Of a stretch of DNA of 64,000 nt, positions 61,151 to 64,000 are shown piece by piece (the first letter of the stretch is position 1; every line of letters begins with the position of its first letter). Source of the stretch: Pholiota molesta (Eukaryota > Basidiomycota > Agaricomycetes > Agaricales > Strophariaceae). Under the pieces are notes generated by a model. That model made no database searches, was not told the origin of the DNA, and was given only the letters and a program-made list of their open reading frames with translations. The translations under genes and the position numbers were made by a program. The stretch covers positions 1-64,000 of the forward strand of contig JACGCK010000173.1 of NCBI GenBank assembly GCA_014925825.1, given 5' to 3'.

Positions 61151-62140
61151 ATGGCAATTCAGGCTTCACTCAAAGACCCCAGTAGCTATGGCTCAGGCCT
61201 TCGCAAATTCCATGTTTTCTGTGATGTGTTCTCTATTCCTGAGTCTGCCCGCTTGCCCGCTAGCACCGAGCTCATCTATAGTTTTCTGCTATGGGCGGTA
61301 TCCGATCCTTCTCCTCACGACCCTCTCTTCCAAGATGGGACCCTCTTTGAGACTGTTTCAGTTGCCACTGCTCGCAAGTATATGTCAGCCATCCGGGCAT
61401 GGCACATTGCACAGAACTGGCCTCCCCCTCTCTCTGAAGCCAGTACCGCCGCAATTTTGGCAGGCATTCGTGGGATGGAGAACATCCAAGCTGGAGTCCG
61501 TCGTCGCCCTCCCCGTCCACCAATCACAACCATCATGCTTTATACCCTCCAATCTGTCCTTGATCTCACAAATCCTTTTGACGCATGCTTATGGGCTCAA
61601 TGCACATGTGCATTTTTTGGACTAATGCGCTTTGGTGAGGTATCTGTTACATCACGAGCAGCCTTTAGTGCTGCCAAGCACCTCACCCGTGGCGACCTCA
61701 CCTTTGCAGATGACCTCAATGGTCGTCCCTATGCCCGCCTGCGCCTCCCCTCAGCCAAGACAGCCAGGGCTGGAGAGACGCAGGATGTCTTCTTGGTTGA
61801 GCAAGCTGGTCTATGCCCTCTCAAGGCACTCCATAATCTCATAACCCGTGTCCCAGCTCCACCTAATGCCCCACTCTTCTCATGGTCTGACAGCTCTGGC
61901 CAAGTCCGTCCCATCATAAAATCCACTTCTCTCTCCAAAATCAACACCATCCTCTCTGCTGCTGGTTTTGGAAATGCCTTCGGACATTCATTCCGCATTG
62001 GTGGCGCCTCCTTCTACCTCGCTAAAGGCACCTCACCCGAAATTGTCCGCATCCATGGCCGCTGGAAATCCCTTGCATACGAGGTCTATATCCGCTCTTT
62101 TGAGCAGATTGCCTCCTCACACCTTGCCAACCGGGTCTGA
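61151..62140 (+). CDS. DIRS-type element tyrosine recombinase
   Basis: Frame 2, with the first ATG after the RT/RNase H stop at 61151; the same frame is open far upstream, so the true start may be earlier. An N-terminal SAM-like domain (YGSGLRKFHVFCDVF, RKYMSAIRAWHIAQNW) is followed by a catalytic domain. This domain has the first Arg in FFGLMRFGEVSV, the HxxR motif in HSFRIGGASF, the Trp of HGRWKS, and a terminal Tyr in AYEVYIRSF. All tetrad residues are therefore present. Such recombinases join the circular element DNA to the genome without target-site duplication. It ends at TGA 62138-62140. Confidence 0.82.
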   Translation: MAIQASLKDPSSYGSGLRKFHVFCDVFSIPESARLPASTELIYSFLLWAVSDPSPHDPLFQDGTLFETVSVATARKYMSAIRAWHIAQNWPPPLSEASTAAILAGIRGMENIQAGVRRRPPRPPITTIMLYTLQSVLDLTNPFDACLWAQCTCAFFGLMRFGEVSVTSRAAFSAAKHLTRGDLTFADDLNGRPYARLRLPSAKTARAGETQDVFLVEQAGLCPLKALHNLITRVPAPPNAPLFSWSDSSGQVRPIIKSTSLSKINTILSAAGFGNAFGHSFRIGGASFYLAKGTSPEIVRIHGRWKSLAYEVYIRSFEQIASSHLANRV

Positions 62141-62954
62141 AGCACACTCGCCTTGTGGTTGGGTTTGGATGGCTCAAGAGCCACCATTTGTCTCGTTGGG
62201 TAAGCGGCTCGTTTCGCCCGCGTTCCGCGTCAGCTCCGCTGACCCACACCCAACCTCCGCTCTCTTTCAGCACACTGCACTGACCTCCTGCCTAACGTGA
62301 GACGAAGCTGGATGCTCATTATTGTTGAGACGCTGACTGCGCAGGAACTTCACTCATTGGAAATTGGATTTCCTACGCTCAGTCAAATATGACATGCGGG
62401 ACCGCCCCATATCGGATAGGCTTACTCTGAATCGTCATCTAGTACCCTCCCTTCAATATGATCATTCTATAGGTATGATCTCCACGGAAATCGTTTATTT
62501 GACCTCTACGCTCTCCATGGACTCACTATTATGCATTTGTGTAGAATTCTAAGGAAAATACCTCCTAAATACAGCTATCGCTGTTTGATCGCTGTGGTTT
62601 TTTTTCGGGCGCTCAATATTGGCCTCTAGATGGGATTGGTTTACCTTCTCTACGATAACAAAATGGCACCACTGCGACGAGAAACATCTAATGAACGGTA
62701 TGGCACATTTCCATTGTGCTATTAGCATTGACCAAGTCCATAGCAAGGCGACAGACAAGTTATATATCATAATCGAAGTAATGAAGGTATCGAAATACTG
62801 ATCGATGGAGAAGCACAATGAGATAATATCTCGAAGCTCAGTGTTCTGTATCAGAGCACTAGAGCCGCCAAACAGGTTATAAAGGCCCAGATATCTCAGC
62901 CATGCTCTCATTGGCGAATAACAAAGTCAATCAAACCCATTCCAACCCTTCACA
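62141..62954. other. 3' flank of the element and promoter of the next gene
   Basis: About 800 bases. The first 150 bases are CT-rich and probably still belong to the element. The rest is AT-rich with no gene recognised, ending in a TATA-type promoter. Confidence 0.45.
62878..62884 (+). promoter_or_regulatory. TATA box of the second secreted repeat protein
   Basis: TATAAAG, 77 bases upstream of the ATG at 62955. The spacing and leader style are like those of the gene at 6502. Confidence 0.6.
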
Positions 62955-64000
62955 ATGTCGACCAATTTCAAGTTCATCTTGCTTTCGGTATTACTCGCTG
63001 CAAGCCACGCCGCCGCATATGTCGCAGCGGACAGAAGCGCCGTCTTCACTGACGTTCCGAGCGCGACCGCTGTTCCTGCCGTATCCCACACCACCCCGAC
63101 ATACGCGAGCAATATTCCAGGCGGGCATAGTGGTCCTAGTGGTTTTCCTTCTGTACCGAGCAACCACCCTGGCTCTGGTGGACACCCAACCCATCCCAAC
63201 AGTTTTTCGGGCGCGTCTGGTGGTTTCCAACCTTCTCCAAAGAGCAACTCTGGCCCCGGTGGTGTCCAGGGCTTGTCCAGCAATATTCCGAGCCATGGTG
63301 GTCAAGCCTCCCCCAGTAAAGTCCCTGGCGAGGGTGGCATCCCAACGCCCCCGAGCAGCATTACGGGAGAGCCGAGTGGCTCCTCACCTTTCCCTAGCGC
63401 AGCCCCTAGCGCTGGCGGTTTCCCGAGCTTTTCCAGTAATATTCCTGGTGAGAGCGGTGACGCCTTTCCCACTGGTAGTTTCTCTGGCGAAGGTACCCCG
63501 ACTTATCCGAGCAATATTCCAGGAGAGCCTACTGAGGGCTCAGGACACTCGAGCCACCCTAGCAGTATTCCGCACGAGAGCGCTATCGCCTCCCCCAGCA
63601 ATATTCCTGCAAAGAGCGGATTTTCCCCTAGTGGTTTCCCAAAGGCACCCAGCAAGATTCCAAAAGTCAGCGGCTCCCCACGCTCCCCAAGTAATATTCC
63701 GCACGAGAGCGGCTTCTCGTCCTCCTCCGACAATATACCTGGCTCAAGTTCAAGTGCCATCAAATCCCTTCCCAGCATCCCCACTGGCAGCCTCCCCATT
63801 CATACCGTCATTCCCGCCGGCAGTGGTTTAAGCCCCCTTGAGGTCGTCCCTACTAGTATCTTACCCACCGGCGTCCTCCCCACCGGCGTCCTCCCCACCG
63901 GCGTCCTCCCCACCGGCGTCCTCCCCACCGGCGTCCTCCCCACCGGCGTCCTCCCCTCCGCGTCCTCCCTTCTGGCGTCCTCCCCTCCGAGGTCCTCCCC
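62955..64000 (+). CDS. secreted Ser/Pro/Gly-rich repeat protein (3' end outside window)
   Basis: ATG 62955 opens a frame that runs to about 63960 without a stop and leaves the window. The signal peptide MSTNFKFILLSVLLAASHAA matches that of the gene at 6502 at most positions (pattern TNxKFIxLSxLLA). The mature part is Ser/Pro/Gly-rich with a recurring short motif (S)NIP(G/H)ES or SSIP, at least ten copies. It then has a run of perfect PTGVL pentapeptides from 63864. No cysteines and no known domain; probably an extracellular or wall-associated disordered protein. One base appears to be missing near 63960, after which the PSGVL-type repeat continues in another frame. Competing open frames lack the signal peptide and TATA spacing. 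Confidence 0.72.
   Translation, partial: MSTNFKFILLSVLLAASHAAAYVAADRSAVFTDVPSATAVPAVSHTTPTYASNIPGGHSGPSGFPSVPSNHPGSGGHPTHPNSFSGASGGFQPSPKSNSGPGGVQGLSSNIPSHGGQASPSKVPGEGGIPTPPSSITGEPSGSSPFPSAAPSAGGFPSFSSNIPGESGDAFPTGSFSGEGTPTYPSNIPGEPTEGSGHSSHPSSIPHESAIASPSNIPAKSGFSPSGFPKAPSKIPKVSGSPRSPSNIPHESGFSSSSDNIPGSSSSAIKSLPSIPTGSLPIHTVIPAGSGLSPLEVVPTSILPTGVLPTGVLPTGVLPTGVLPTGVLPTGVLPSASSLLASSPPRSS
63864..63953 (+). repeat. six perfect 15-base coding repeats (PTGVL)
   Basis: CCCACCGGCGTCCTC is repeated six times without change, preceded by one diverged unit (PTSIL) and followed by variants (CCCTCC..., CCTTCT...) to the window end. The perfect identity implies recent expansion or continuing slippage. Confidence 0.95.

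Larger units (their letters stand above)
57737..62140 (+). mobile_element. DIRS-type tyrosine-recombinase retrotransposon
   Basis: Gag-like protein with zinc knuckle, reverse transcriptase plus RNase H, and a tyrosine recombinase follow one another on the plus strand, with the recombinase in a frame different from RT/RNase H. This combination defines DIRS-type elements, which integrate through a recombinase instead of a DDE integrase. No LTRs are seen. The 3' boundary lies beyond 62140 and was not found; inverted or split repeats expected of DIRS termini were not identified except the hairpin at 57737-57788. The coordinates give the minimum extent. Some frames appear damaged, so mobility is doubtful. 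Confidence 0.82.

Noticed and set aside
58913..62140. One 1075-residue protein across the DIRS-type element
   Set aside because: The middle third is a second-frame reading of the RT/RNase H domain. Only the first 60-100 residues after 59270 and the recombinase part match known proteins.
63864..63953. CRISPR-like regular repeats
   Set aside because: The units are directly adjacent without spacers, in frame with a secreted protein, and the genome is fungal.

Overview
The window is nuclear DNA of a filamentous basidiomycete, probably an agaricomycete; no species can be named from the sequence. Genes are split by many introns of about 45-70 bases with GTRNGT donors and CTRAC-type branch sites. 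Several families are typical of Agaricomycetes: the short kinase-like family, M50B-like peptidase, HET protein, DUF3455, CVNH lectins, allantoate-type MFS transporter and a DIRS-type retrotransposon. All gene models were spliced by hand from the sequence; where exon sums are given they close in frame.

Layout. 1-6 kb: the last exon of an unknown gene, two tandem protein kinase-like genes (631-3795, minus) and an M50B-like membrane metallopeptidase (4492-5933, minus). 6-16 kb: a secreted Gly/Pro/Ser repeat protein (6502-8025), a broken RNF216-like ubiquitin-ligase locus whose two parts lie on either side of a HET-domain gene (10478-13059), and an intact quinone oxidoreductase (14175-15758) whose 3' end is duplicated next to the broken ligase. 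16-28 kb: a CVNH-like secreted protein with a truncated neighbour, then housekeeping genes RPP40 (RNase P/MRP) and ERG13 (HMG-CoA synthase), a secreted DUF3455 protein and an MFS transporter. 28-34 kb is a long gene-poor stretch.

34-57 kb: a very GC-rich REG1-like protein phosphatase 1 regulator carrying four apparent one-base deletions, two tandem Baeyer-Villiger-type flavin monooxygenases, a small membrane protein, the TFIIH helicase XPB/SSL2, an unidentified helical protein and mitochondrial ribosomal protein mL44. 57-64 kb: a DIRS-type element (gag, RT/RNase H, tyrosine recombinase), then the 5' part of a second secreted repeat protein that shares its signal peptide with the 6502 gene.

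There is no sign that the window forms one pathway or cluster. The housekeeping genes (RPP40, ERG13, SSL2, mL44, REG1) look like a conserved backbone. Between them sit accessory, tandemly duplicated genes (kinase-like pair, CVNH pair, monooxygenase pair, secreted repeat proteins) and rearranged or mobile DNA. The most unusual items are the ligase/oxidoreductase chimera with its 410-base duplicated repeat, the secreted repeat-protein pair, the long second open frame across the DIRS reverse transcriptase, and the run of single-base deletions in GC-rich coding sequence.
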